Shown here: piece by piece, positions 38,001-51,600 of the stretch
Layout of the letters: the number at the start of each line of letters is the position of its first letter
How positions within the stretch are numbered: the stretch's first letter is position 1
NCBI GenBank assembly: GCA_006937955.1
Contig: SSNP01000249.1
Location: 33,215-97,214 of the forward strand
Direction of reading: 5' to 3'
From: Pachypanchax playfairii
Taxonomy: Eukaryota > Chordata > Actinopteri > Cyprinodontiformes > Aplocheilidae
Length of the DNA stretch: 64,000 nucleotides
The notes under the pieces: model-generated
What the model was told of the DNA's origin: nothing
The model's input: the letters and a program-made list of their open reading frames with translations, nothing else
Databases searched by the model: none
Position numbers and translations under genes: made by a program

Positions 38001-39839
38001 CATGTAATAAAACCTGAAAACAAGCTGAAAAACATGCAAATACAGGCTTTTTAAAACTTAAGCCCCCTCCTACTTGTGTTTGTGGTAAGGGGCGGGGCTG
38101 AGTGTTCATCTCATGCTAATTTAGAAGAATTGCTTCATCTTTACAGCTGTGATCTGTTTGATATATTTTTTTTTTATAAAAAGCCCAGAGCACAATGCTG
38201 GACTGAGCTCTTCTCTGAACATAACAGGAAATAATCAACGAACAATACCCTGCCGGACTCGAGATGAGCTCCACTTTGTCCCCATGACTCAGCTTCAGTG
38301 AAAAGTGAATTATTCCCAAACTGTCGCCTCATTTTTCTGCTTGAGTAAATAGCTTCTCCTCCTGTGAGCAACAATAGCTGTCTCACCAACAGAGACTCAG
38401 TACACTGCAAAACAATAAAATGTGTCACTCAATCCATCCATCATCTAGTTCATTTCAGAGGAAAAGCATTTTTTTAGCCCACATGATTTTTTTTCTGCAC
38501 TGTTGGGCCAGTTTGTGATGTTCTCCAAAAACAGAGCTGGTTATTTAAAGGATGCTGTTTCTGTTGTCAGCAGTCCAGCATGTTGAAGGTTTCCCACAGA
38601 AACAGGAAAGGTAAACAGCACTGGGAGATTAATTTGGGACGCTCCCACTTGATGTACTTTCTAGTTTGTTGTTATTGTGTTTTATCTTTATGAACAGTCT
38701 GGATTGTTAAATCTGCAACTCGCCAGTTGATATTTATACATTTAAAAGAAACTAAAGGTTGAGGGATTAATTAGATTTTACTCTTATCGCCTTATCTCTT
38801 TAGATAACATTTAATATGGGCCAATAGTTAGAAATTATGTATAAACCATAACTGGAAAAAGAACATGTTCCAAATTTCTATCATGTTTGAAGTGTTTTAG
38901 AATTTGTAAAACTGCTCAGAAGGAATTAGATGATCTACATTCAACCACGATCCATTCCAAACTCTTAATAAGCTTTAGATGCTTAAGAGTTATTATGTAT
39001 TTCTGTAATAATTGCACAAAAAGTAAAAAAATATTGTTATTCCTACAATTTTTAAGTTAGTTTTGAAACTAAATTTAGCAAGTAAAAATCCTAAATTGAG
39101 ACCCAATTTTATTCCATTGATGAGCTTCCTGTAGGTTCAGTAACTCAGTTCGGTGTGAATGGAACTAGAGTAGACCCAATTAAGCTTTTTAATGCCTAAA
39201 ATGCTCTGTTCAAATAAACTGAATGTCTAACAAACATCACAGAGCTCCATCTTCACCACACAAACACACAGAGTCTTTGTGTTCAGGCTTGAATTGATAA
39301 TTGTGGCATTTTGGCTGATGTTGACTTTTATCAAAGGCTCCCTTCTTTCTGAGACTCTCCCCCACTAGCTGCTCTGCTGCTGTTTAACATGCTCGATGCC
39401 TCTGGCATTTATGAATGGTTCCAATGACCTTTTTTAAAGATTGGGTTGCAATGGTTTCATTTTGTATATTCAGCATCTGAAAATGTTTAATGGAGGATAA
39501 AGGTATTTTGTTTTTTGAAGTGTTTTATAAAAACTCACATGAGGGCTGCAGTTCAGTCCTGAGATATTATTGTAGCTCCGGAAGTGGGAGGAAACACATT
39601 ATCTAAAGAATTACTAACCCACAATGCCAATATCTCATTATCATTTCACTCCCAGACTCTACACAAATGTGAATGCCACCATCAACTGAGAGACATCGCA
39701 AAAGCGTCTCTCAATTAGTGTGGAGTGTGTAAACACTGTCACAGGGAGATAATTTAAAGACAGAGAAACAGGACTGGTGTCAGTGGCAGTGGTAATGTTT
39801 ATTTAAAAAAAAAGAGATTTTCTCACACTGGAATGAAAT
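35082..39839. other. AT-rich non-coding DNA, nothing firm recognised
   Basis: Frames reach 96 codons at most (37,361-37,651) and show no domain. GGGTTAGGGTTA near 36,239 is only two telomere-like units. No transposon ends or RNA genes were found. Confidence 0.5.
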
Positions 39840-40030
39840 AGAAGAGCTCCCGCTGCATCAAATGAGGAGTCTGATTATGATCAGAAGTCGAATGAGTTTG
39901 CAGAAGAGAAACAAGCTTGATTACCAACATTAATGGAAATTAGTGGTGTTGGTGGAAATGGAAGGAAAATGGATTACAATTGGTTTCTGGCAGGTGCGAA
40001 TCAAATTATCTGCTTGAGGGTGAGTTGGCA
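39840..40030. promoter_or_regulatory. Candidate conserved non-coding element
   Basis: The stretch has higher complexity than its surroundings and several homeodomain-type sites (GATTAC, ATTA, CAATTGG). It has no coding frame and no repeat signature. This is judged by look only; conservation was not tested. Confidence 0.22.
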
Positions 40031-43000
40031 AAGGTTAGAAAGCATCTGAGTTTTATTACAGTAAAGCAATAAATTTATTTATTCTTAACGTTCATCTGAG
40101 AAATAAAACAAATAGAAATAAATAAACAGGCGAGATCTCAAACTAAAAGTAAATTATATTTTTTAGAACTTGCAGATGGAGATGTGTCATCGACTTTTAT
40201 ATAAACTTTGATTTGAAGCATTTTTTTTAAAGAATAGACACTAATTATCATCCATTTTTTTGTGTCACTGATGGTGAAAAACTGACTGAATTGACGTATA
40301 AAAATGACTGCCCTGCCTGTTGGTGACAATTCTTCTGTTATTGACAAATAACCATAGTACAGTTATTCTATACCAAAGCTCAAACTTCACCCTTATTGTG
40401 TTTTGGTTCATTTTTATTAATATAGGTAACATTTCTTTATTAACACGAGATGCTGTTGTTTACTTTATAAATGTGATTTTACATGAGATGCAGCTGGAAG
40501 AGTCTGAAGCTCGTTCAGACAAACAACAAACACTAACAACTGAACCTGAAGAGGATGTTCTCCTCTTACATCAGCCATGGCTTCCTATCAAATTAACAAG
40601 GCACCTGCCATGAAAGACAAAAAATGCTACAGAAACAAGTAAAAAAAGAAACACGGTACCTGCAGTACCTACACAAACAAAAGGATGGATGTAAATATTC
40701 TAAAATGTGTGAACAAGTTTCTGCGGTCTGAAAGCTGCTAACTGGATTGTAGCCTAGATGCTGTAACACCTTAGAAGTCCTGATCAGTTCCTTTATGGGC
40801 ATATATCAACATCACAGGTATAATGACATGAAATGATGTCTGAGTAGCTACAGCCTGTGTTCACAGACAGGCACTCTACCTTCCCTTCAGAGTTAACTTC
40901 AATTCGTTTAAACTGACCACTGTTAAACAGACTTTTTAAATGTCAGTCTGGAGTTAAAACTCTCCCGTCTGGAGAGCAGCAGGTCCACCCAGGTCCACCC
41001 AGGCCCACCCAGGCTCACCCAGATTACAAGGTTTAACTGAACTAGACTTGTCTGCACAGATCTCAGACATAAAAACTGTCCTTCTGCAGCCGTGGATGTG
41101 TTTGGAGAGGCTGACTGACATCGTTCAATGCACGCTGATTAAAGTGTCCAGTGACAAAGCAGATCTTCAATCAAGGAGACTGGATGAGCGAGTAAACACT
41201 GAGAGACAGATTACAGGTCTGATTGATCACATGGAACTTCCTTTTTTTGGATAGTTTTATGGTTGGAGAGGAAGTGGCAGCTGGAAATTCTTCACTCCAG
41301 CTTTTCATGACTGGAGTTTTGATGCTGTGTGATGTGAAGTCTGAGCTGGAGTCAGTTTGAGTTTAAAATCTGCTGAACTCACAGTGATGAGTTTAATCAG
41401 TATCATCCATCACTAAATCTGAATAATCTTATTAAATAATCAGAAACTGTTACTGTACATGTCAGAGGTTTACAGACTATAAATATACAAGATATTTATC
41501 ACAATTAATTTAAAAGCTTTAATTTTATTTCCCTCAATTCGAAGACCTGAATAGATGATGCTCAATTTATTTTAAAGCATTTTTGAACATTAAAAACTAA
41601 AGAAGTTTACATGTAAGTGATTTCCTTAAAAACTCTTTACGCTTTAAATGTGAGTTACAAAGGGATTCTTTACATTCATATTCAGGCTCTTGTACATTCA
41701 GTACATCTTTGTTTCAAATAAAAACACACATTTTTGGACAAATTTTACTTATTTGATAAAACAAAGTATCTAATGTCTCCAGTTGCTGTGAAATAAATCC
41801 TCTGGGGCATCACTGTACAACCAGGAAAAGCTTTTCTTATCTGTAACATCAGCAACAACGTGATTGATAGAAAAAAATAATCAGCTTTTTGTTTGAAGTC
41901 ATATAAAATGTGACCTGTTTTCACCAAACAATACATTTTAGAACTCTTCATCAAGGACTAATACAGGAACGTTATTAAAAATTAAACTTCAGTTAAAATA
42001 TCTTGTCTGCATGACAAGTTTTGTGAGACAGAAAGTTTTGTTGAGATCAGTATTTCACAGTTCAGTACTCCACAGCCCTTCTAACCTGAATACCAAATAA
42101 AAAATAAAAGCATAGGTCAGTGTTCAAAAGCAGAATCAAGGGAATGATGAGGACCTTGTGGACTCATGCAGAGTAACAGATTCTGAACCTGTCGCAGTGA
42201 AACAAGGTCAGAGTTTCGTAAAGAAACCCATCAACAGAACAATCATCAGGGAGGACCTGAAAAGAGCTCAGTGAGATTAAAAGACCTGCCATCAATTTAT
42301 CAAAGATGTCGCTGTGGAGGAACTTTAACTTTCTGGAAAAATTGGGGCATTTTCTGCCTAATGACAGCCATCTATAAAAGAACACAGACAACTCTGAAAT
42401 TGAGATTTTGAGTTAAAACCACGTTTTAAAGTTATAAAACTAAGAATTGTATTTGTTGTGATGCTGCCCATTTTTCTACCTCCTGAGAGTTCCAGTAAAA
42501 AGACCAACTCAGATCTATACCTAAGTACTGAAGGACATCGTGAAACGCGTGTGGAGGTGCATTTCTAAAGGATAAAATCGAACTGAGGCGCAGCATGAGG
42601 AGAATAATGTTGCCATTGCTACAGAAATCTCTGCATTCAGACACCTGAGCAGCTTTGTTCAAGCAGCAATATGAACAGAATATCAAATTTCTTGTTTTTT
42701 CTCTTTCAGATTCCACTGAAACAACCTCAGCATAAAAACTGTTGCCTCTGTAAGTTAGCAATTGACCTTTAGAACCTACATTAGGTGAGTCAGTGTCTTG
42801 CTCTGAAAGTCCATGAATAATAACGGCGACTGCTCCGTCTTTGACCACACAACCTTCTTCAGACCTATGATTTTTCGCCTGTTTGCAGTGACAAAACACA
42901 ACAGCTCATTGCTTCTGTCTCATGTGTGTTTTTACCCTCCAGACGATGTCTTTATTTTCTCAGGAAGATAAGCTCTTCCAGCTCTTTTCTAAATGATAGA

Positions 43001-46000
43001 TTCTTCACAGTGGCGACATCCCCACTGAGCCTGAATGTTATCACTCCACAGCAGCATGAGGAGCTCTCCATTTTAGATCTCTGGAGCTAAACTGTTTTCG
43101 TTGCTAACCTTGAGGCTCGCTGCACATGAGTGAGGAAGATGAGCCTGCCTGCCGGTGCTGTTGTCATGTTCTCTGATAACTTCAGCAAGCTTGTGTTTTC
43201 TCACAGTCGAACATTGGAAAGTGTGTGTGGGGGAGGGTGAATTTACAGTTAAAGACTGAAGTCATGTTAAAATGCAAGACATTTTATCATGTACAAAGAT
43301 ATTAGCTGCAGCTACTGTATTAGCTGTAATATAATTTAATTGCCTTGTGCTCAGGGTGCAAACAGAAAGAAGCTGATTAATTGAAATGACAACTCTGTTT
43401 CTGAGGACGGTGCATCAAAAAGGACAAATCTGAGAAATCGGTGAAGGTTCAGACTATCTGCTGAAAGCCACAACTCTGACCTATTTGTATTCAGGTAAAG
43501 GAAGACAAATTGATTGAAAACTGATCTCTGATTCCTTGCTGTCTCAGTGTTGTTTATCTGGTCTCCATCTGTTTTTTCTACCTGTTTTCTGAACAGACTG
43601 CTGATCCACATCAACGGGTAATCATCCTGTAAATTTACACTGAGAGGATTTATAAGAAACTATGAGTTTCAGTTTTGAAGTCCAGTAGGCTTGTCCAAAA
43701 AGGTTTTAAGTTAAAATAAGGCTGTTAGAAACATACATATATGGAATTACAAGAACACAATATTCAGCCACACAGAAACTAAAATATTACGGTACTTTGT
43801 TCCAAAGCAACAACATATATAATGTCTAGATTACTTTATTACAAAATATAACTAAATAAAACAACAACTAAAAGTATGTTCACCCACACTCACAGTTACT
43901 ATGTTTATTACAATATTCATGTAGCCATTATAATTTTCAGAAATTAATTTTCTAAGTGATGTCCAGCCATCAGATGTGGAATAAAATAATATAAGCCTAC
44001 TTGTTTTCTAGAAATAGTTCAATCTTTTCTCTGCTAAATGAGTCACTGAATATCGTTTAAAAAGCTCATATCATTTAACTATTTTGAGCAGCTCTTATTG
44101 TTAATACTGAATATTATCAGAAAATTGAGAATTTCAACCTTTTTTAATGCTTTCTGGTGTATAAAATCATAAAATTAGACTTTAAGGGACTGAATTTGAA
44201 AATCTTTGTTAATTAATAACAAAGTAATTTTGAAATAATAGTTCAATGCATATTTAAGAAATGTACAGGGTTACATACATGAGGATGAGTTATTTTAAAT
44301 ATGATGAGCTTGGTGCAAACCTTTGTTGTACCCAACAATACTAAAAACTAAAAACTTGAAATAATTTAGTTTTTATTTTGCAGTGAACACATTCTCACTA
44401 AAAATGTTGCTGTGCTCAAAGTAAACTAATTTACATTTTATCTTCCACCAAAAAACAAGTTAGAAAAAACAAGAAATTCGGGAGAAAAGCAGCTGCTTTA
44501 CCAGAACTCTCACTGTCAAAAACTGTTAGAACTAATCACGTTGAGTTTGCACGCTGGCAGACATTTGTGCCACCTTTCTCCTCCGAGGCTGTGATCCATA
44601 GAGCCTGTGAGCTGTAAATTATTGTAACAGGCAGGGGTACATTACACCTCAAGTTTGCTGACGGAAAGCTGAGCTTCAGTCAACTGGGAAATGTTGTAAA
44701 AAACTCTCAGAGGACAACAGTTTTCATGAACCTTAAGCTCCATTTTTACAGAAAATAATGCATAAATTTCAGTGCAAACAGACTTACTTGTAACAGATTT
44801 TTCCATATAATATATTTTTAGTTCATGCGATTGTTTTTATTCAGCTGCCCCAGTCACTTGCTGAGCAGCCTTAACTAGGAGGCTTTTAAAATGTAAAAGT
44901 CAGTTGAAATCTAGATGGAGTGGGCTGTAAATGCTGACTTAGATAAATGAACCTGCCATTAAATGACAGGCGCCACTGTGCTCAAAAGTGCAGCAAAAAC
45001 AACAACAGGGAATTCAAGTGGGCGAGGAGAAAAGGGTCACAGAGAAACTGAAGCTCTGAGCTTTGATTTAGAAATTAAATAGACAAAAGAAACATGAAAG
45101 GGTGGGAGGGATACGATGAGTTTAGCTTTTGTAATCTGACTCATGGTGTTATTTTCCCCTAATGTATTTAAAGTGCTTAGTTGTGATGGCAACAAGAGTC
45201 CAGACACAGTGTCATCCGCGCTGGTTCCATAATCACTCCACCAGAAAACGTCAAAATGTTCTCGTGTTTCACATCCGCTGCTGCTTGTGTCCCCACGGTC
45301 ATATTGGTCAGTGAGCAGTGGCGTAGTAATGTTCCGACTTGTGTTTCATAAAGGAAGGAAGCTGCAGTCTGTGCCAGCTCCCAGAGGTTCTCTGAACGCT
45401 CCACAATGGCTCTGCCCTCCAGAGTCTGCCGCTCTCTTTGATTTACACCCATGTCAAGAGCTTCCTGCTGCGACGGTTAAACAGGAAGTCACATCAAAGC
45501 TCAGCCGCAGCACCTGGATATAGAACAGGCAGGTGAACCAAAATGCTTCATAAGGAGATTTAAGATGCTGCCCAGAGGCAAAGTTCTGATTGTCTTCTGT
45601 GTAGAGGCAGACGGGTTGAATAAAAACTCTGGAGGCAGGCAGGTGAAGGTAATTTAGTAAACTTTGTTTTTGATGAAAAAAGAACCACAAATCCTGGAAG
45701 TACTGAATATAAATTCAAATCACGGGGCAGGGCGGAAGGAAACATCAATATTTAACCATCTAATCAACCACGGTTTATCCATTAATAGATTCAGTCAGCC
45801 AAGGCTCCTCAACTGTTAGAACAAACAGAATAACTTTCTGGCTCTTTGTGTCAGAGGAAACAAAAACAGATCTGAGCTCCTCTTCACAAATGATGATAAC
45901 TTCCCTACAAAGTAAAGAATAACCATCATAACTCAGATTAAACATGACTGAAGCTTCTTTTCTTCTCTTTTATTTGTTCTCTAAAAAACTAGAATCGTAC

Positions 46001-47467
46001 TTTCTGTTAAGGTTTTATTGAAGCATCATTAGCACGCAGCTAAAAACAGAGTCCGTTTTGATGCCTTTCTTTGTCTTGATAAAAATGGTTTTGTTTTCTT
46101 TGGCCTTTGTTGATTGCAGCTTGTTGTGTCTTTCAAAATCACATATCCACCGTTGCATCAAAGAGACAACTGGCATGTCAGTATGTAAACTGTGCATTAC
46201 TCATCACTCTAAATGAATGTTTGGGATAGATTTAAATCTATATGAGGGAAATTCCTCCATACTTATGTAATTTCTTTAGAGTTACAAGCATATCTTAGTT
46301 CTAATTAACATAATAATATAGGATAGAGAAACAAAAATCTAAATGAAGTAGATGTAAACAGGTAAATCCTCAAAGATGAATCATACATGAATAAATCAGA
46401 ACCGAAGCTGAATATGTTTACCTAACATAGCTTGTATTTGTGTTAAACCCACAGTATGTTGGAATAAAATTTTAATTTGCTTTGCATTTTCATGTCTTGA
46501 CTCTGATTCACCATTCTGACACCACAGGGATCTGACAGAATCCACATAAAAGCAATGCTATAGATGCTGCTGACTTAGAAAAAGCTTCAGGGTGTCTCTT
46601 TTCAATTTCTGCTGGTAGGAAGATCCAGTTCCCACACATGAGACTTTGGATGCAGCTTGTGAAAAAAAATAAATCATAAAACCAAAAGAAGAAAAAGCAG
46701 CAGGTTTTTTTTTTTCAATACTGAAAGCCAACAGTTCAAATCACTTTTTAAAAAAACATCCATACTTGATGTGACTTTAACTTGGTTACCGTTCTGAAAC
46801 TTATGCAGAGCGGAGTAGCACCTCCAAAATTTACTTCAAGAAAGCACCAGAAGTGCTGATTACCATTACCTGGATTATAAATAGACTAAATTCTGTCTAA
46901 ATGACAAAACCTTGATAAAGTATAAAAAATGAATTTTATTTGAAAAGAAATTTGAAATAGATTTCTGTTTATAAAAAAAATTACAAATGTAATAATGATT
47001 TCCTCAAAGAATTATATAAAGATTGTGATACTTCAGATTTAATATCAGGACAAAATAATATGCAAATAAATGAAATACGTGCCATACACTTATTTAACAT
47101 ATTTAATTTTAGAGTTAGGGTAATCATAAAAGGATATAATCAGAATAATTTGGAAAAAAAAAAACATAAATTAGCTAAAAAAAGGTTTTATGTTCCATTA
47201 ACCTTCCAGTCTATAAATGCAGTTTTGCCAGTTCTCACTATACTTCCATTGGCTGTAGATGTCCTGTAGATAATTAATCTGTGTAATAAATAATTACACT
47301 ACAGGTCGATAATTCACATAAAGTTCAAGTCAAGGGTGAAAAACTGTTTCAATTGACACTAAGAAATGTGATTTAAAACCATAAGAAAGAAAATATTTGC
47401 AAAGAAAAGTCAGATTGGCGAAAATCAAGATTTTAGTGTCCATATGATTAATGCAAATGTTGATGAC
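40031..47467. other. Mostly AT-rich non-coding DNA
   Basis: About 7.4 kb without a recognisable gene. A 155-codon minus-strand frame at 42,432-42,899 is the longest here and matches nothing I know. A minisatellite is listed separately at 40,981. The segments near 44,530-44,700 and 45,180-45,500 are less AT-rich and could be regulatory, but nothing definite is visible. Confidence 0.5.
40981..41020. repeat. Four-unit 10-bp minisatellite
   Basis: Four tandem units of AGGTCCACCC, AGGTCCACCC, AGGCCCACCC and AGGCTCACCC, drifting from left to right. Confidence 0.9.
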
Positions 47468-48123
47468 TAATGGTGCGTTCACACTTTGTCAACGTCAAGC
47501 AACGTTCATAACGCTCCAAGTTTGATGTTTGAAAGTTGAAGCTCATAACGCCTGCCAGTCAGAGCGCATAGGCGTTAAAGCTTGTAACGCTTGACCGTTA
47601 AAAAGAGCGCGAAGGCGGGGCTTCCTTTGTTATCGGATGTTCTGAGCTATGCCGGATCATATAGAGTGGCTTGGCTTTATTTACTCCGTTTGTGGATACA
47701 CCCCATTCTTCAGATGTGTTCTGAGTTTGAGGAGTTAAACCATTTGATCCAGGAGCTACATATGGATGAGGTTTGCTTCCAGCGCTACTTCCGTCTGTCC
47801 CGCGCCCTGTTTGAAGACTTCCTGCTTCATTCAGGTACGTCACTACGATGAGACGCTCTGATTGGTTGACACGCCGCTTCAAGAGCGTCACAAGTTCAGC
47901 TAGCTGAACTTCTGCGTTTCGAGCTTTTCAAGCTTTTCAAGCTTTTCAAGCGTTTTAAGCGTCAACGCCTGAAATGCTCGAAAAGCTTGAAAAGTTGACG
48001 CTCATAACGCTCACAAAGCGACGCAGAGCCATTGACGTCTGTCTGACACCCTCCACCATAGACTTTACATGTAAACTTGACGTTTCTGACGTTGACGGTT
48101 GGGCCGGTGTGAACGCACCATAA
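47468..48123 (+). mobile_element. PIF/Harbinger deletion derivative
   Basis: The body is 47,471-48,120 (650 bp), with 3-bp TAA duplications on both sides (47,468-47,470 and 48,121-48,123), the Harbinger target length. The ends are inverted: TGGTGCGTTCACAC on the left and GTGTGAACGCACCA on the right. Inner regions carry many AACGC / GCGTT and CAAGCTTTT motifs in both orientations, including three 9-bp CAAGCTTTT-type units at about 47,925-47,952. It holds one transposase exon fragment but neither the catalytic part nor the second (Myb-like) protein, so it would depend on a full-length partner for movement. Confidence 0.92.
47591..47851 (+). pseudogene. N-terminal fragment of Harbinger (HARBI1-like) transposase
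   Basis: An 86-codon frame whose residues 34-83 resemble the start of fish HARBI1-type transposases: LWIHPILQ, then ELNHLIQELHMDE, then CFQRYFRLSRALFEDFLL. In full-length proteins this segment lies before the helix-turn-helix and DDE catalytic domain, which are absent here. After HSG the sequence runs into a splice-donor-like CAG|GTACGT (GT at 47,835-47,836), so the last few codons are probably intron and the exon would end at 47,834. The frame is open, but the product would have no catalytic function. The start codon of the original protein is uncertain. Confidence 0.82.
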
Positions 48124-49299
48124 GACATTTAAAACAACATATTATCATTCTGACTCATATTATCTAATTTGACAGTGACACTGTAGTTCATTTGTCCGAC
48201 TGTATTTGAAAATGTTGTGTCTGGAATGTTTTCATTGAGTCCTGCTTTTCAATATGATCATGGTTTCTTGTTTGAAAATTCCTCTCTGAATCCTTTTACA
48301 AATTAACAGATAGTTTGCTTAAACTATATAAAATGTGAAAATCATTAGGATAGAAGAACAAGATTTTTAAAAAATTAATTAAATATTCTAATTCTTGGCT
48401 CTACAAAGTCTCCAAACGGACAAGAATCTAGACTTTGAGGCTCAGATAATGGTTGACTTTCAGAATCCAAAGAGCTGAAGTTTGTTTTCCTGCAGAACAG
48501 CTGACTAAAATATCCTTTAGTCTTTGTAAGAGCTGTGAGACCAAGAAGCAGGATCAGATGACCCAGCTGGCACAATCAGTGACCTTAATCCCACTGTGAG
48601 TCTTTTGAATGAGTTAAACCAAAGAGGGAAGAAAAAGCAAGTACTCAGCATGTGAGGGAACTGATTTATGACATCTGAGCAGTCAAATACTCCTGACCTG
48701 TGAAGTGGCAAGGAGTTTCAAACTCACACATAAAAATATGATTAAAAGGGAAAACTCTAAGGGCTCCACCCAAACAGCTGATTTCTATAAACACTGATTC
48801 TGTACTCCAGCAGAAGGAACTTCACAGGGCACATATACAAACAAAAGACCAATTGAGTGACAACAACAGCTTTAATTCAACAGGGAAATGTCTCCTTGTA
48901 ATTCAAAATGCTCTGCAGCTGCACTCTTTTCTCAAATGAGCTTTACTGTGGATCCATTATTTCTTAACAGATCAAATGCATCTGACTGACTACACATCCA
49001 ATTCTCCCAGCCTTCCACTTACATTTTTTATTCATGTTCTTTTCAATACAGCCTAATAACCCAGGCAGTGAAGGTGAGTCAATGAGGTCCTGAAAAGGAC
49101 TGAGATGCAGTTTTCTTTACCCAGAACAGGAACTGCACACAGATGCCACAAAGGGTTTGAGGCTGAATCCCAGAGTTATTTTCATTTAGTTTTGAACTGC
49201 AATTGCCTTCTATCTGTTCTGAATAAAACAGTCCTCCCTACCTCTCTCTCATAATTTCCATTGCAAAACAACAACTTTCTAGCCTTCTCTTGGAGCCTT
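48124..49299. other. Non-coding DNA, nothing recognised
   Basis: Short frames only (under 70 codons), no terminal repeats and no RNA gene. Confidence 0.55.
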
Positions 49300-49545
49300 C
49301 TGTGCACGTTGAGCTGTTCCCCAAGGTAAAACTGCCCTAGTTCTGAGAGTGTCCTCAGCATCCATCTGCCGCACCCGTAAATTCGCCTGCAATTGCAGGT
49401 TATCTCATCTGTCAAAGCAGCCCTATCAATTTCACCAAGCAGTCTCAACAGAAGGCATTAACCCTCCAGCGTCATCCCCGCATCAGGCATTGAGGGACAA
49501 TAAACGCTACTGATACCGTCGTATCAGATGAGAAGTGCTCACACT
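49300..49545. promoter_or_regulatory. Candidate conserved non-coding element
   Basis: A balanced-composition stretch in AT-rich DNA. It has clustered sites of developmental transcription-factor type: ATCTGTCAA (MEIS-like), CTATCAATTTC (CUT/ONECUT-like) and the palindrome CTGCAATTGCAG at about 49,388-49,399. No open frame in it is convincing. Conservation was not tested. Confidence 0.28.
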
Positions 49546-50977
49546 AATGTTGTGACTGTTTGTGGTAAGCAGCATGAATAACAATGAACACAAAATGAGA
49601 ATTAATTAAAGTCCCACTCATGTTGTTCTCTGGTTAAAAAAAACAAGATTATCTGCTTTAAATGGGACAATAAGCAGCTTTTAGTTAGACCCAAAAAACA
49701 ATATTAGAGTTTAACACAAATGAGCAGCTTTGAAGCTGATAGTCAGGAAATCAAACTGAATGAGCAACTTGAAGTAAAGACTGTTATGTGCATGCTTGTG
49801 GATATTTCTGTGCAGTCAGCACATCACAGAAGATTTGTTTCAGAAAACAGGTGAAAGGTAAGATATATTAAGACATAGACTGTATTGAAATGTGGAATAA
49901 AAGTCCCTTCCCGCACTATAGGAAATCTTAACCAGACAGTTTAAAAATAAAAGGTTAACACACATTTATTCATGGTGTCAAAGAAGCTTTAAAAAAGCTT
50001 GATCAAACATTTCCCACAGAAAAAGACCACAATACTCTTTTTATAGATGCTCTTATTGAAAATGTTCAAATATAAATTGTTTCTCTTTTATACACACATT
50101 AATTAAAAATGTGAACGATGAATGGCTGGAACACCAAACTTATTATGAACAAAACATCTATGCAACTACCTGAATCATGTTGATGAGGACAATAGTTTAA
50201 CTTTACTTTACAAAATAAACACAATGTGCTGCCTCCTCCAGAAAAACTCAAGACCAACACTGAGCACAAGTATCTGGCAAAGAGAAGCCAAGAGTTTACT
50301 GTATGCACTGAAGGATAATCACTAAAAAAAGATCAGGTGTGCTGATTAATCAGTGACCAGGTGTGATGGTACAGCTGGCACAGAAGGAGAGGAAACATGA
50401 CATAAAAAAGCTAATTTAAAACCCCAAACTAAGTTCAAATTGGGGCAATAATTTAATCATTCTTTGCAAAAACAAAAATGAGTCACAAAGAAAGTTAAAG
50501 TGGTGAAAACCTGCAAAGAACTGTCACATGACCAGCTAGCATTGCATTTAGCAGATAGCTTTGCATTTAGCACAGTAAAGAAAGATTGTACTCTTCTTTT
50601 TAACTGGGTGGATAGCTGAAGTCATTAGCTATATCTGCCTCAGTTCCATTTGATTGAATAATACAATGCAATAATTCATTGTTCATGTATAAGTAAATAA
50701 AGTTAAGCCTGAATGTAGAGTCAAACTGTTCTACAGACATTTGATGGTGTTTGTTCTAAGAGAAATCTATGTGTGGTTGACATTTAGCTAGCAAACTCTG
50801 GGGAATATAGGAAATGGTGCCTGTCACTGAAACACATGCTGAATAAACAATCATATAGGCCTCTTAGACAAGCTTTCAAAACACAACAATCACCAAAGTG
50901 ACAGCATTTAGGCCAAAACCAACAAATACCACAGGTTAACATTTACTTAGTCTGTAAAGCCTGGATATGAATATATA
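49546..50977. other. Non-coding DNA, nothing recognised
   Basis: No frame above 70 codons and no identifiable element within this stretch. Confidence 0.55.
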
Positions 50978-51005
50978 CAGTACCAGACAAAAGTTTGACT
51001 GACAG
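50978..51005 (+). mobile_element. Single-ended Tc1-like terminus remnant
   Basis: After a run of TA comes CAGTACCAGACAAAAGTTTG, close to the end of a common fish Tc1 family. No matching inverted end or transposase remnant was found within the next 1.5 kb, so this is a truncated piece at most. Confidence 0.5.
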
Positions 51006-51389
51006 TGTGAAAAAGAAACAGATGGAACTGTCTTCCTTTTTAGGACAACAGGGTTCTTAAAATGGTAGAAGCTTTAAAATGATGTGCTTTAATTCAAACT
51101 GGATGAGATTTATGCCTTGGGTATCCACCAAACTATATGTTCCTACTGCTGAAGTCACAGATTTTTATTATAGCCTTGGCAGAATGAACTATACTTAGAC
51201 CAGAATAATGGTATTTTTATGAGTAGATAAAGTTGTGTTGATTTTAACCCAGCTTGAGCCTCGTTAAAGTCTGTTTAAAACAAATCCCTTATGGTGGGTT
51301 TCTTTGTTTCTTTTTTTCCCCTTATTCTTATGTATTAAATTTTTTGTAGCATGTGCGTGTGTGTGTGAGTGGGGGGGGATTAGAAACCG

Positions 51390-51600
51390 CTCAAATGTCG
51401 ATAAAAGCCCCACTGTGTATGAGAGGAAACGCTCCCTCCTGCTGCCGCAGTTGGACTTCTTTGCGCTGTCCATGGTGCTGAACACCACTCACTGGCCGTT
51501 CTGCTGGGCTCTGCCTCGGGACAGGGATTTCTTATTGCGACCGTGTAATCCACAAGAGGGAGGGTGGTGATTACAGTAGGTGGTGATGCCTCATGGCGGC
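51390..51600. other. GC-rich segment, possible exon on either strand
   Basis: This about 200-bp stretch is clearly richer in G, C and CpG than its surroundings. On the plus strand, a pyrimidine-rich tract ending GCTGCCGCAG at about 51,450 resembles a splice acceptor, and the frame continues open as LDFFALSMVLNTTHWPFCW to a stop at 51,568-51,570. On the minus strand, a strong start context GCACCATGG (ATG at 51,473-51,471) opens MDSAKKSNCGSRRERF. Neither protein is one I recognise. It may be coding, untranslated exon or regulatory DNA. Confidence 0.3.

Noticed and set aside
42432..42899. 155-codon minus-strand frame
   Set aside because: No identifiable motif or conserved context; its length is within what chance can give in 64 kb.
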